A stretch of DNA of 64,000 bases from JAWSVE01 sp033852115 (GTDB lineage: Bacteria > Pseudomonadota > Gammaproteobacteria > Pseudomonadales > Cellvibrionaceae): positions 682,001 through 746,000 of the forward strand of contig JAWSVE010000008.1 of assembly GCA_033852115.1 (NCBI GenBank), written 5' to 3'. The position numbers were made by a program, and so were the translations under genes. Positions 7,989-17,389 of the stretch are shown piece by piece. Each line of letters opens with the position of its first letter. Position 1 is the stretch's first letter. Below the pieces are notes generated by a model that did no database searches, was not told where the DNA came from, and saw only the letters and a list, made by a program, of their open reading frames with translations.

Positions 7989-10274
7989 ATGCAGAATAAT
8001 TCAACTGCAGCCGAGTTGATCAAGAAGTTTTATCAACTTTTTACGGATCTCAATCATAATGAAGTTATCGAGCGCCTAGCCCGCTTGGTTATTGGTGACC
8101 CCGCTATTTCTCGCGTCGTCCTGTTAATTCCGCAAAACGACCAAATTCGTATAGAAGCTATCGCACAAAACCAAACTAATGTGGTTTTGCCTCGTATTGA
8201 TTTCAAGCACCTTCAATCATTACCGCACCGCAACATTCAACATGCGATTGAATTGGGGCAACCGCTGTGCGTCGAAGCGTTGTATAGTCAAACCATCACT
8301 AGCAGCAATTATTCGCCTGGCACTAACTCAATCTATATTTACCCGGTAATAGAAAAGGGGCAGGTGTTAGCGGTTTACTATATGGAATCGCGCTCGTCAT
8401 TGGATCATTTGGAGTTGGCGGTTCAAAACCTAGAGCCGGTATGGCTGTTTTCGGGTTTTTTGATGCGTCATGTACTGGAAATTCGACAGTACGAAGAGAA
8501 GTCTGCGGAATACGCCAAGGCAGAACAAGCGCTGTGGGCGAGCGAGATTTATCTTAACGCCATTCTAAATAATTCTCCTGCCCTCATTTCCATAAAAGAT
8601 CTCAATGGCAATATCATGATGGCCAGCGATCATTACAAAATGCTGGCCGAAGTGAATGAAAGCAAGCTGGTAGAACAAGGTTTTTTTGGCGACTATCCAA
8701 TGGAGTTGGCGCAGTCGTTGTGGGATGTTGAGGAAGAGTTCGACAAGAGTACTCAGGTTGTCGAAAGCGAGCTTGAGGTGCGCCATAAAGACGGCACTTT
8801 ACATACCTACTTGATGTTGCGATTCCCGCTACGTGAAGAAACCGGCGATATCTTTAGCGTATGCAGTATTTGCATGGATATTACTGAGCGAAAGTTAGCT
8901 GAAGAGGCTGTTAGAGATCAGCAGTCTAGGTTGAACTTCATGGCGTTCCATGATGCCTTAACCGGATTGCCAAACCGTTCACTCTTTTATGATCGTTTAA
9001 ATCACGGTTTAGTCCGCGCCCATCGAAGTTCTACTAAGTTAGGGTTGATGCTCATTGATATCGATCACTTCAAAAGCATCAATGACAGTTTAGGGCGAAA
9101 TGCTGGCGACCAGTTGTTAAAAATACTCGCTACCAAGATGGTTGCCGAGCTCCGCCGAATGGATACCGTGGCGCGCCTGGATAGTGATGAGTTTATAGTT
9201 ATCTTAGAAAATATTCGGTCAGTGGGAGATGCTAGGCGCGTAGCCGATAAAGTGTTGAAGCGTCTAGCTGAGCCTGTGATTATTGATGGAACAACATTGC
9301 AGAACTCTGTCAGCATCGGTATCAGTATGTACCCCCAAGATGGTAATGCGGCTGATGAACTGCTAAAGCGAGCCGATATAGCACTCCATAAAGCGAAGGA
9401 AAGCGGTAAAAATAATTACCTCTATTTCACTGAAGGCATGGATGCGTCGGCTGTGAAATTTATGGTTCTTGAAAAAGATTTACGAGCTGCTATCGATGAA
9501 GACCAGCTGCGTGTTTACTACCAACCACAAGTCGATTTAAAGAGTGGGTCGTTAGTTGGGGTCGAGGCGCTCATACGCTGGCAGCACCCGGAGCGTGGAT
9601 TGATATCGCCTTCGCACTTTATTCCTTTAGCGGAAGAAACGGGATTGATTGTTCCCCTCGGTGAATGGCTTATCCGCCACGCTGGTCGCCAGCAGCGTCA
9701 TTGGATTGATATGGGGCTGCATGTTGGAAAAATTGCGCTCAACCTTTCTCCTCGACAGTTGCGGCAGCAAGACTTTGCAATACGCTTGCGAGACATTTTG
9801 AACGAAATCGATTTGCCCGCACAATATTTGGAATTTGAAATTACTGAAACGTCTGCCATGGAACACGCCGGCGAAACTGTCAATATGCTGGCTCAGTTGA
9901 ACGAAATGGGCTTGTCACTTGCTATCGATGACTTTGGTACGGGTTATTCGTCTCTCGCCTATCTTAAGCGTTTTCCAATCCAAAAATTAAAAATCGACCG
10001 TAGCTTCATACACGACATACATCATGATCAAAACGATGCGTCGATTGCAAACTCGATCATTGGGCTCGCACATAATATGTCGCTTAATGTGGTTGCAGAA
10101 GGTGTGGAAAACGAAGAACAAGCGAGTTGGCTACGTAAGCGAGGTTGTGATCAAGCGCAGGGTTTTCTCTACGCCCAGCCTGTGACGCCTGAAAAACTCG
10201 AAACCTACTTTTCGTCCGGTACAGCGGTGTTTCAGACCAATGATATCGAGCTGGAACTTCCTTTCCCAACGTAA
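7989..10274 (+). CDS. GAF-PAS-GGDEF-EAL protein, probable c-di-GMP phosphodiesterase
   Basis: 761 residues without membrane segments. Order: N-terminal GAF-like region (about 20-165), PAS (about 185-305, ending in DITERKLAEEAV), GGDEF domain (about 320-480) and EAL domain (about 495-745). The cyclase signature is degenerate: D398-S-D-E-F402 in place of GGDEF, so it is probably not a cyclase and may act as a regulatory GTP site. The EAL domain keeps its catalytic set: E526-A-L, NLSPRQL, EITET, D647-D648-F-G-T-G-Y-S-S and VVAEGVE. It should hydrolyse c-di-GMP under control of the sensory domains. Monocistronic, with a long upstream region. Confidence 0.92.
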   Translation: MQNNSTAAELIKKFYQLFTDLNHNEVIERLARLVIGDPAISRVVLLIPQNDQIRIEAIAQNQTNVVLPRIDFKHLQSLPHRNIQHAIELGQPLCVEALYSQTITSSNYSPGTNSIYIYPVIEKGQVLAVYYMESRSSLDHLELAVQNLEPVWLFSGFLMRHVLEIRQYEEKSAEYAKAEQALWASEIYLNAILNNSPALISIKDLNGNIMMASDHYKMLAEVNESKLVEQGFFGDYPMELAQSLWDVEEEFDKSTQVVESELEVRHKDGTLHTYLMLRFPLREETGDIFSVCSICMDITERKLAEEAVRDQQSRLNFMAFHDALTGLPNRSLFYDRLNHGLVRAHRSSTKLGLMLIDIDHFKSINDSLGRNAGDQLLKILATKMVAELRRMDTVARLDSDEFIVILENIRSVGDARRVADKVLKRLAEPVIIDGTTLQNSVSIGISMYPQDGNAADELLKRADIALHKAKESGKNNYLYFTEGMDASAVKFMVLEKDLRAAIDEDQLRVYYQPQVDLKSGSLVGVEALIRWQHPERGLISPSHFIPLAEETGLIVPLGEWLIRHAGRQQRHWIDMGLHVGKIALNLSPRQLRQQDFAIRLRDILNEIDLPAQYLEFEITETSAMEHAGETVNMLAQLNEMGLSLAIDDFGTGYSSLAYLKRFPIQKLKIDRSFIHDIHHDQNDASIANSIIGLAHNMSLNVVAEGVENEEQASWLRKRGCDQAQGFLYAQPVTPEKLETYFSSGTAVFQTNDIELELPFPT

Positions 10275-10448
10275 ATCTTCGATCCATTGTGGTTAATGCT
10301 CCACTTCGCCTGCGTTTTATTCTAAAGCACTGCAAGATAGTTTTCGTACCATCATTCTAGTTATCATGGTGCGATTATTTTCTATGTGCGCTTTCGTCGC
10401 CATAGAGAAAGCGTTTGTAACAAACGTTATCGACAACGGTCTAGGAAA

Positions 10449-10850
10449 ATGAGAATACTGTTGAATCGCTCAGCACTCTATTTTTGTATTGTGTTTTTGG
10501 TTGGTTTTGCTTTCGGAACACTAAGAATTTTGATTTTGGTGCCTAGTGTAGGCGAGCAAACGGCAGAACTCATCGAGTTGCCTTTCATGATAGCGGTATG
10601 CTTTTGGGCGGCACGTTATATTGTGTACGCCAGTAGCACAGTGATAAATAGGCCACAGGCGCTGTGTGTTGGTGGGTTGGCGTTGCTATATCTGTTAGTT
10701 TTTGAATTCACCCTAGTGCTATGGTTGCGAGATTTATCCCTTCTAGAGTATATGCAGACGAAATACTCTATTTCGGGTGTGGCGTACGCTATGTCACTAA
10801 TTCTTTATGGGGTATTTCCATACCTTATTGTTCGATTGCGAAAAACCTAA
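10449..10850 (+). CDS. Small integral membrane protein, unknown function
   Basis: 133 residues with about four hydrophobic segments (ALYFCIVFLVGFAFGTLRIL; FMIAVCFWAARYIVY; ALCVGGLALLYLLVFEF; SISGVAYAMSLILYGVFPYL) and a basic C-terminus. ATG 10449 is preferred because AGGAAA lies immediately before it; the frame stays open upstream to 10386, adding 21 mostly basic residues. I do not recognise the family. A second small membrane protein follows about 80 bp downstream on the same strand. Confidence 0.6.
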   Translation: MRILLNRSALYFCIVFLVGFAFGTLRILILVPSVGEQTAELIELPFMIAVCFWAARYIVYASSTVINRPQALCVGGLALLYLLVFEFTLVLWLRDLSLLEYMQTKYSISGVAYAMSLILYGVFPYLIVRLRKT

Positions 10851-10927
10851 AAAGGCGCAATTCGGTGGCGATTACCGACTGATCCGGGAGCTTTTGTCCG
10901 CTAGATTGTGCTGAAGAGGGGGTGTGT

Positions 10928-11311
10928 ATGGTACTTCAATATGCGTTGTTGTGGTTGCCGCTGGCTTTCATTGCGGTAATCAATGGCGTGTTACGTGAGT
11001 TGACCTATGGGAAGGTTCTTTCTGAGTTATCGGCTCATCAGCTCTCCACGCTAACGGGAGTTTTGCTCTCGGGAACATTTGTTTACTTCGTTCATCGGTT
11101 ATGGCCGATCGAGTCTTTAGTTAATGCGTGGTGTATTGGCGCAATTTGGTTTGTGGCAACTGTTATATTTGAGTTTGGTTTTGGTCACTATGTTGCGGGA
11201 CATTCATGGGATCATCTACTCAACGATTATCATATCTTAAGGGGGCGAGTATGGTCTCTATTTTTACTATGGGTACTGCTCATGCCAGTTATAATGTATC
11301 GATATGTCTAG
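10928..11311 (+). CDS. Small integral membrane protein, unknown function
   Basis: 127 residues, four predicted membrane helices: LLWLPLAFIAVINGVLREL, LSTLTGVLLSGTFVYFVHRL, AWCIGAIWFVATVIFEFGFG and VWSLFLLWVLLMPVIMYRYV. The block F-E-F-G-F-G-H-Y-V-A-G-H-S-W-D-x-L-L-x-D-Y looks like a conserved core, possibly polar residues lining a membrane site. ATG 10928 follows AGAGGGGG by 5 nt; the upstream in-frame GTG at 10922 is less likely. No function assigned. Confidence 0.65.
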   Translation: MVLQYALLWLPLAFIAVINGVLRELTYGKVLSELSAHQLSTLTGVLLSGTFVYFVHRLWPIESLVNAWCIGAIWFVATVIFEFGFGHYVAGHSWDHLLNDYHILRGRVWSLFLLWVLLMPVIMYRYV

Positions 11312-11386
11312 CATATTTCCGTACTAAGACAGTGTCAGTTTAGCTGTCGTTTTTATGGCGATAAACTACTTGATAAGGAGATTTTG

Positions 11387-11638
11387 ATGGAAAAGATTGA
11401 ATTTTCTAAAGACGAAAAGGAATTGATCGTGAAAAAAGTTCAGCTTTACTTTCACGAGGAGTTGGACCAAAGCATCGGCGGATTCGATGCCGAATTTTTA
11501 ATAGATTTTTTTGCCGAAGAAATAGGCCCGTTTTTTTACAACAGAGGGTTGTATGATGCGGAGGTGGCGATTAATGACAAGGTGTCTGAATTATCGGATT
11601 CAATTCTTCAGCTTGAAAAGCCTTTACCATTACGCTGA
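11387..11638 (+). CDS. DUF2164 family protein
   Basis: 83-residue cytosolic protein matching DUF2164 along its whole length: the ELDQSIGGFDAEFLIDFF block, EEIGPFFYNRGLYDAE, and the end pattern L-x-x-S-I-L-Q-L-E-K-P. Start ATG 11387 has a strong AAGGAG at 11375-11380. The family is small, widespread and without known function. Lies between membrane-protein genes on the same strand, probably with its own promoter. Confidence 0.88.
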   Translation: MEKIEFSKDEKELIVKKVQLYFHEELDQSIGGFDAEFLIDFFAEEIGPFFYNRGLYDAEVAINDKVSELSDSILQLEKPLPLR

Positions 11639-11724
11639 CGTTAGTTGAGTTGCCACCTAGTAATCTTTAATGCCGAGGGTACCGTATAAGTGTACTCTTT
11701 GTTAATTCGTGCTGAGGAATTAAG

Positions 11725-12135
11725 TTGAAGTTGAATGTCAAATCGAAGCGAGTGGCCGTGGCTTTCTTGGTGCTGCAAGCCGTATTGTTTATTGGTTGTG
11801 GCCTGGCGGGGCTTTTTAATCCCGTTGGTGTTATGACGTCCATGGGGATTGCTTTAGATAACCCCGTGTCTATCACAGAAATTAGGGCGACTTACGGCGG
11901 CTTTCTGCTCGGCGCAGGGTGTTACATTCTCTATGCAGCGTTTAGTCGCCTTCATCAAGCGCTGGTAGCCGTTATTTTCCTGCTGGCTGGGGCAGGTGTG
12001 ACCCGATTCGTGGGGGTTGTGTTTGATGGTGGGCAAGCATTCATGCAGTGGCTGTTACTCATTATCGAATGGGTTTCGGTTGCTATTGCCATCATTTTGT
12101 ATCGTATGATACCGAAAGAAAGCCATGCTATATAA
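11725..12135 (+). CDS. DUF4345-like membrane protein
   Basis: 136 residues, four membrane helices (about 10-30, 50-70, 76-95, 107-127). The block E-I-R-A-T-Y-G-G-F-L-L-G-A-G after helix 1 is typical of DUF4345-type proteins. TTG start at 11725, supported by GAGGAA seven bases upstream and by the absence of a nearby in-frame ATG. Converges on the DUF2520 gene 13 bp away, with no obvious terminator between them. Function unknown. Confidence 0.7.
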   Translation: MKLNVKSKRVAVAFLVLQAVLFIGCGLAGLFNPVGVMTSMGIALDNPVSITEIRATYGGFLLGAGCYILYAAFSRLHQALVAVIFLLAGAGVTRFVGVVFDGGQAFMQWLLLIIEWVSVAIAIILYRMIPKESHAI

Positions 12136-12148
12136 AATGAACGCCCCT

Positions 12149-13027
12149 TTAGTTTTCAGGATGTTCTGACAAGATCTGCTCAATACACATCAAGTTCTCT
12201 GGGCTCGCTGTGCCTTTGTTGCTAGCAAGGCGTAGCGTACGTTCCCCTAGCGATTTATATATGCCCAAAAGTGCTGATTGTTTATCTAGCGATGTGAGGT
12301 GGTGACGAATAGTCTCTTTATCACCTCGTGCGATAGGCCCGGTTAGTGCTTCTGTTGTGCCTCTGGTTTGGATGTTGTCTAGGGTGGCGTTAATTAGCGG
12401 GCGTAGTGCGGTGAGCGCATCGTGTCGGTCGATACCCGCGAATTCATTACATTCCAATGCCGCATCAATCAGTGCGACGAGATAATTTGACGCAAACACT
12501 GCGCCGCAGTGGTAAAGAGTTTTAGCTGATGAGTCTATTTCAAGAAATTGTTGGCTAACCGTTTCTATCATGGGGCGGACTGCATTCAACGCTTCCGTGT
12601 CACCTTCGCAACACCATATACAGTGCTTCAATGAGTTCTTTGCTTGTTTCACAGATGGAAACGTCTGAAGCGGGTGTGCCGAGGCTACAGCGTAGTGTGA
12701 GGACCGCTTGAGGACAGAACTCGATAATGCGCCGCTACAGTGAATAAGAATTGTATTGGGTCTGATCGCATTTTCTTGGTGGAGCATCTCAACAATGCTA
12801 CTAATCGCATCGTCGCTGACCAAAATAAACAGAATGTCAGCTTGTTTGGCGGCGTCGGCAATTGTCGTTACGGCAGTTGCTGGCATCATTGAAGAAAACT
12901 GGTTCTTAGCCTTTTCTATATTCCTGGCACCGATAGCGGAGACCGTGATGCCATTGTCCTGGAAGGTTGAGGCGAGAGTCGATGCGACAATACCAGAACC
13001 AATAAGTGAAATGTTTCGCGTAGCCAT
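12149..13027 (-). CDS. Rossmann-like / DUF2520 oxidoreductase-family protein
   Basis: 292 residues. N-terminal NADP-binding fold (ISLIGSGIVASTLASTFQDNG; ADILFILVSDDAI; ILIHCSGALSSSVLKR) followed by the helical DUF2520 domain (KTLYHCGAVFASNYLVALIDAALECNE, then LTGPIARGD). It resembles the ketopantoate/pyrroline-5-carboxylate reductase-like superfamily, but the substrate of this branch is unknown. Cytosolic. Transcribed away from the acyl-CoA synthetase gene, with 139 bp of shared upstream region. Confidence 0.82.
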   Translation of the reverse strand: MATRNISLIGSGIVASTLASTFQDNGITVSAIGARNIEKAKNQFSSMMPATAVTTIADAAKQADILFILVSDDAISSIVEMLHQENAIRPNTILIHCSGALSSSVLKRSSHYAVASAHPLQTFPSVKQAKNSLKHCIWCCEGDTEALNAVRPMIETVSQQFLEIDSSAKTLYHCGAVFASNYLVALIDAALECNEFAGIDRHDALTALRPLINATLDNIQTRGTTEALTGPIARGDKETIRHHLTSLDKQSALLGIYKSLGERTLRLASNKGTASPENLMCIEQILSEHPEN

Positions 13028-13166
13028 GCTAAGTCTCTAATAAATTGGGAGATTTCCCAGTTCGGCTGGGTGTACAGTTCATCGAAAGTGTGGAAGTATC
13101 CTCGGTTACATTGCCTACGCTAATGAATAGATTCCGTATTGCAACCATTTCTGTGTAAGGTCGCTA

Positions 13167-14666
13167 ATGATTACTGATAACGAGACAAAGCAAGCTTTTC
13201 CATTTCTAGATGATAACAATGATAGGCTTGCCTTAACCATAGGCGAGGAGCAAGTTACTTACGCCGCACTTAACCAACGTATTAATGATGTTGCTGCGAA
13301 GCTTCTCAAAGGAGGTGGAGATCTCCGCGAAGAACGGATCGCCATGATTATTCCTCCAAGCTTGGACTATGTCACATTGCTCTTTGCCATTTGGCGAGCT
13401 GGTGGAATTGCCATTCCTTTGAATATAAACGCTGTTATCGGCGAGCTTGAGCATTATCTTGTGTCAACGGGTGCGACGCAGTTAATTGTCTCCGACCAGT
13501 TAAATGGAGACATTGCTAGTCTATGCGCTCAACATGGCGTTGATCATCAGTTGTTCACCGATGTCGAATCAATGCCAATTCTTAACGCAAATCTACCTTC
13601 GCTTGATGTTTCCCGCCGAGCGATGATCTTATTTACGAGCGGCACAACGAACAAACCCAAAGGGGTGGTGTCAACGCATAGCAATATTCACTCTCAGATT
13701 CTTTCATTACTAGAGGCATGGGAGTGGCAAAAAGCGGATTGTATCCCTCTGTTTTTACCGATGCATCATGTTCACGGCATTATAAATATCCTATGTTGCG
13801 GATTGTGGGCGGGTGCAACAATTGATGTCTTTACACAATTCGATATCGAAACACTTTTGCCAAAGGTTACGGAAGATACGTATACGTTGTTTATGGCTGT
13901 GCCAACAATTTATGCAAAGTTAATATCCTACTTAGAAGGCATGAGTGCTGGCGAAAAAGAAAAAGTGTGCAACGGGTTTCGTCATATGCGCTTGAATGTA
14001 TCCGGGTCGGCCGCTTGTCCTATCCCTATTTATGAAAAATGGTTGGCGTTGACGGAGCAAGTGCTTCTAGAGCGTTATGGTATGACAGAGATCGGAATGG
14101 CTATTTCAAACCCCTATCGTGGTGAGCGGCGGGCTGGTGCAGTCGGCGTCCCTCTACCTGGGGTCGAGGTGGCGTTATTTGATGAAAAGCAACAACGTGT
14201 AAGTACAGAAGGGGTTCCTGGGGAAATACGCATAAAGGGTAAGACCGTATTTTTGGAGTACTGGGGAAATAAATCCGCCACCGAAGAAAGCTTTGTTGAT
14301 GGTTGGTTTTGCACGGGAGATGTTGCCGTCGTTGAAAATGGCTATTACCGTATTATGGGACGCTCATCGATTGATATTATTAAGTCGGGTGGCTTCAAAA
14401 TATCAGCACTGGAAATTGAGGGGGTGCTACTGAGTCACGACGAAATTTTAGAGTGCGCCGTCATTGGTGTTCCCGACCCTATCTGGGGAGAAGCCGTAAC
14501 GGCAGTAGTGGTGTTGGCTCCGGGTTCTTCTATCGATGACGTGGCGTTAAAAGAATGGTGTACGGGAAAAATGTCTTCGTACAAAATTCCGAAAAGTCTA
14601 CGAGTCGTGGATTCTTTACCGCGCAACGCGATGGGAAAGGTGACCAAAACGCTTTTGCAGAAGTAG
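13167..14666 (+). CDS. Malonyl-/methylmalonyl-CoA synthetase-like enzyme (ACSF3/MatB group)
   Basis: 499-residue ANL-superfamily ligase. Motifs: LFTSGTTNKPKGVV (P-loop), LFLPMHHVHGIINILCCGL, FMAVPTIYAKLI, ERYGMTEIGMA, WFCTGDVA, IKSGGFKISALEIE, and a C-terminal catalytic Lys in MGKVTKTLL. The MHHVHG and AVPTIYAKL blocks resemble mitochondrial ACSF3 and bacterial MatB, which activate malonate or methylmalonate. Substrate is inferred from these blocks only. Good AAGG ribosome site. A secreted MBL-fold protein gene follows 50 bp downstream and may be cotranscribed. Confidence 0.82.
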   Translation: MITDNETKQAFPFLDDNNDRLALTIGEEQVTYAALNQRINDVAAKLLKGGGDLREERIAMIIPPSLDYVTLLFAIWRAGGIAIPLNINAVIGELEHYLVSTGATQLIVSDQLNGDIASLCAQHGVDHQLFTDVESMPILNANLPSLDVSRRAMILFTSGTTNKPKGVVSTHSNIHSQILSLLEAWEWQKADCIPLFLPMHHVHGIINILCCGLWAGATIDVFTQFDIETLLPKVTEDTYTLFMAVPTIYAKLISYLEGMSAGEKEKVCNGFRHMRLNVSGSAACPIPIYEKWLALTEQVLLERYGMTEIGMAISNPYRGERRAGAVGVPLPGVEVALFDEKQQRVSTEGVPGEIRIKGKTVFLEYWGNKSATEESFVDGWFCTGDVAVVENGYYRIMGRSSIDIIKSGGFKISALEIEGVLLSHDEILECAVIGVPDPIWGEAVTAVVVLAPGSSIDDVALKEWCTGKMSSYKIPKSLRVVDSLPRNAMGKVTKTLLQK

Positions 14667-14716
14667 CCAGTAGACTGGTGATTGATATCTAACATTAAAA
14701 CTTAAATAGGGGTGCT

Positions 14717-15640
14717 ATGAATTTTCAGCTTAACAAGCGGTGTGTGCTCGCGGTCACGAGTGTCGTAGCAGCGTTAATGTGTTCTCTTCCAAGTGCAAGC
14801 TCAACTGATAATGAAGCAGCGCGCTACGTAAGCGATCTGAGTAATCAGGAAAAAGAAGAAATGGCCAAACCATTACACCAAGATGCCAGTGAGCCTGAAG
14901 AACCTTTTAATGTATTGGCAAATATATATTCTGTTGGTGCAAAAAATATCGGCGTCTATCTCATTACAACTGACCAAGGACATATTTTAATAGACTCTGG
15001 CACGCGCGAAATGCAGAGTTTGGTCATTGACAATATTAAGCGCTTAGGTTTCAACCCTTCTGATATACGGATCCTATTAGCAACGCACGCGCACTTTGAT
15101 CATGTACAGGCTCATTCGGCAATTCAAAACGCAACCAAAGCGAAAGTGTTTGCAATGGAAGGCGATGCGCAAGCATTGCGCCAAGGAAAAGATCTGTCCC
15201 CACTGGGGTTTGAAGGCTGGCCGAAGGTCAAAGTCGACCGGGTTTTAAAGCACGGTGATGTCGTATCGCTTGGTGGCGTCAATTTAACAGCGACTCAAGT
15301 GCCGGGGCATACCCCTGGGTGTACCGTGTGGAGTCTAACTGCGTCAGAGTCTGATAGGCTGTATGACGTTACGGTATTTGGATGTCGTGGGCCAAACGCA
15401 GGGGTGCAACTGCACGGAAATCCTCAATTCCCGGACTTGATCCAAGAAACACTGTTGGGTTTTGAGCGGTTAGCTGAATTGTCACCGGATATTTACATCA
15501 GTAATCATCCGGGTGCTGATATAGCTCGTTGGGGCGATGCACTTAAGGGCGGGGCTCGCCCCCACCCACTACTGGAGCAGCAACCATGGGATGAAATGGT
15601 TGCGCAAACCAAAGCGCAGTTTATGACTCGCTATGAATAG
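14717..15640 (+). CDS. Exported subclass B3-like metallo-beta-lactamase fold hydrolase
   Basis: 307 residues with a Sec signal (about 1-29, cleavage near SASS). The B3 zinc set is complete: H124-x-H126-x-D128-H129 in THAHFDHV, H198 in PGHTPGC and H264 in SNHPGAD, so both metal sites can form. N-terminal blocks VGAKNIGVYLITTDQGHILIDSG and the C-terminal half fit the B3 family. Beta-lactam hydrolysis is possible but unproven, since many chromosomal B3-like proteins act on other substrates. AGGGG five bases before ATG. Downstream of the malonyl-CoA synthetase-like gene. Confidence 0.82.
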   Translation: MNFQLNKRCVLAVTSVVAALMCSLPSASSTDNEAARYVSDLSNQEKEEMAKPLHQDASEPEEPFNVLANIYSVGAKNIGVYLITTDQGHILIDSGTREMQSLVIDNIKRLGFNPSDIRILLATHAHFDHVQAHSAIQNATKAKVFAMEGDAQALRQGKDLSPLGFEGWPKVKVDRVLKHGDVVSLGGVNLTATQVPGHTPGCTVWSLTASESDRLYDVTVFGCRGPNAGVQLHGNPQFPDLIQETLLGFERLAELSPDIYISNHPGADIARWGDALKGGARPHPLLEQQPWDEMVAQTKAQFMTRYE

Positions 15641-15822
15641 CGCGCTCTATAGTTAAACGGTTTATGTTCTTTGATCTCAGCGTGTTGTGGAATATTTGTG
15701 ATACATTTTACAGGATTGTAAAGTATCGCCTTTAGCGTAAATTCTCGTAACCCATTCACGTTCGTTCTCGTACTGACGTTGCCATTGTGAATTGGCAATT
15801 GATCAAAAAAAGGAGAAAGGAC

Positions 15823-16524
15823 ATGAAGATATTTTCAAGCAAATCGCTGCTCGCAGCTGGGCTAGTATTATGTGGTGCATTTAGCGGAGTGCCAGCTTTA
15901 GCCGATAAAACATTGAGATACGAAGTAGAAATTACGAATGTGACGAAAGGACAATTTTTTACGCCTCAATTAGTGGCGACGCACAACAACTCAGTATCCG
16001 TATTTGAGCTAGGCCAACCGGCTAGTATAGAAGTTGAGTTGCTTGCAGAAGGTGGTGATACGGCACCATTAACTGATCTCCTGCTATCGCAAGGGAGTGC
16101 GGTCAGTAATGTCGTCACCATTCCAGGCTTAATTGGTCCAGGTGAAACTCATCAAGTAGTCATTGAAGCGAGTAGGCATCATCGATACTTAAGCGTTGCG
16201 GCAATGCTCATTCCCACAAACGATACGTTCCTCGCAGTGAATGGCGTGCGATTACCATTTCGCGGTACGAGCGTTACTCATAGCCCCGGTTACGATGCCG
16301 GAACAGAGCTCAATGATCAGAATTGTGCAAACATCCCCGGGCCTCGATGTGGTGGAGATGGCTATTCCCCGGGTCCCAATGACGGTGACGAAGGCTTCGT
16401 ATACATCGGTAATGGGTTTCATGACTTGGGCACAGAAGATGAGCAAGGAAATGAAATTCTGACCCCCGAAATATACGACTGGAATAACTCGGTAGCGGTC
16501 ATAAAAGTAACCCGCATACATTAG
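15823..16524 (+). CDS. Exported spondin-domain protein
   Basis: 233 residues with a signal peptide (about 1-28, cleavage at ALA-DK). The mature part reads RYEVEITNVTKGQFFTPQLV, VFELGQPASIEVELLAEGGD, and VAAMLIPTNDTFLAVNGV, the pattern of bacterial Spondin_N proteins; the end contains CANIPGPRCGGDGYS with two Cys and an acidic, Gly-rich stretch. ATG 15823 is chosen for AGGAGAAAGG just upstream; the frame opens 12 codons earlier. Probably periplasmic or secreted. Function of bacterial members is poorly known. A terminator-like hairpin follows. Confidence 0.82.
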   Translation: MKIFSSKSLLAAGLVLCGAFSGVPALADKTLRYEVEITNVTKGQFFTPQLVATHNNSVSVFELGQPASIEVELLAEGGDTAPLTDLLLSQGSAVSNVVTIPGLIGPGETHQVVIEASRHHRYLSVAAMLIPTNDTFLAVNGVRLPFRGTSVTHSPGYDAGTELNDQNCANIPGPRCGGDGYSPGPNDGDEGFVYIGNGFHDLGTEDEQGNEILTPEIYDWNNSVAVIKVTRIH

Positions 16525-16530
16525 TCTCTT

Positions 16531-16550
16531 AGCGGGTCGTAAGACCCGCT
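16531..16550 (+). terminator. Terminator-like hairpin after spondin-domain gene
   Basis: Perfect 8-bp stem AGCGGGTC/GACCCGCT with loop GTAA, 6 bases after the stop codon, followed by a weak T-rich run (TATTATTCT). Confidence 0.6.
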
Positions 16551-16735
16551 TATTATTCTCGACTATTTCTGCTTATTAAAATAATGTCCGCATTGTCTAT
16601 TTTACTTTTTGGGTATATCTAGATTGTTTTTCTATTCTATTCAGCACTAATTAGATTATATTGACTGGTTTTTTTCCTCAATATCGCCACATTATTGTGC
16701 ATTTTTATTTGTTAAAGTTGCATGGCTTGATGTAA

Positions 16736-16763
16736 TTGACTTTTATTTGGCCCAGGATAGAAT
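16736..16763 (+). promoter_or_regulatory. Probable sigma70 promoter of the cold-shock gene
   Basis: TTGACT (16736-16741), 16-nt spacer, TAGAAT (16758-16763). A start near 16770 gives a leader of about 160 nt, the length usual for cspA-type mRNAs, which fold and control translation at low temperature. The rest of 16551-16735 is AT-rich with no gene. Confidence 0.5.
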
Positions 16764-16930
16764 AATCGTCAAGCTAGAAAGCAAGAACTTATTCGTCTGC
16801 CAATTCGATCGTTTTAATTATAAAGCCCTCGTCCTGCCGTTAATAAGTAATCGCCAACTTTCCGGCTGTGCCGCGACTATGTGTTGTGTTTGCGGCGATT
16901 ATTTGTAACAACAGATCATGAGGAAAAACT

Positions 16931-17140
16931 ATGTCAGATCGCGTCACCGGTACCGTAAAGTGGTTCAACGAGTCTAAGGGTTTTGGGTTTATTCAACAGG
17001 CTTCAGGGCCCGATGTATTCGCACATTTTAGTGCGATAGAGGGGGATGGCTTTAAGACTTTAAATGAGGGTGAGCAAGTTGAATTCACCGTTACTGAAGG
17101 AAAAAAAGGTCCGCAAGCTGAAAAAATCGTAAGAATGTAA
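16931..17140 (+). CDS. CspA-family cold-shock protein
   Basis: 69-residue single cold-shock domain: GTVKWFNESKGFGFIQ (RNP1 K-G-F-G-F-I) and DVFAHFSAI (RNP2), ending with the standard GPQAEKIVRM. A cytosolic nucleic-acid chaperone that melts RNA structure. AGGAAA precedes ATG. Long 5' leader upstream and a strong terminator downstream show a single-gene unit. Confidence 0.96.
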   Translation: MSDRVTGTVKWFNESKGFGFIQQASGPDVFAHFSAIEGDGFKTLNEGEQVEFTVTEGKKGPQAEKIVRM

Positions 17141-17160
17141 ATCTTGTTATTTGCCTAGAT

Positions 17161-17188
17161 AAAAAGCCAGCTTTATCGCTGGCTTTTT
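17161..17188 (+). terminator. Rho-independent terminator of the csp gene
   Basis: 11-bp perfect stem (17161-17171 with 17178-17188), 6-nt loop TTTATC, ending in a T run; 20 bp after the stop codon. The A-run on the left makes it potentially bidirectional. Confidence 0.85.
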
Positions 17189-17389
17189 GCGTTTATAGCC
17201 GTATTACAAATTTTTCATTGGTGACCAGACAATCTTTCGCTTCCCGCGTTGCAAAGTGAGCTAGATCTCATCCACAAGGGAAACATTTTCAGACAATTTG
17301 CATTCCTCCAAAGTTTTGCAGTAGTTTCTTCGATCAGAAATAACAAGATTCTTGGGTTAAAAATAACAATAACATTGATAGGCAAGCAA

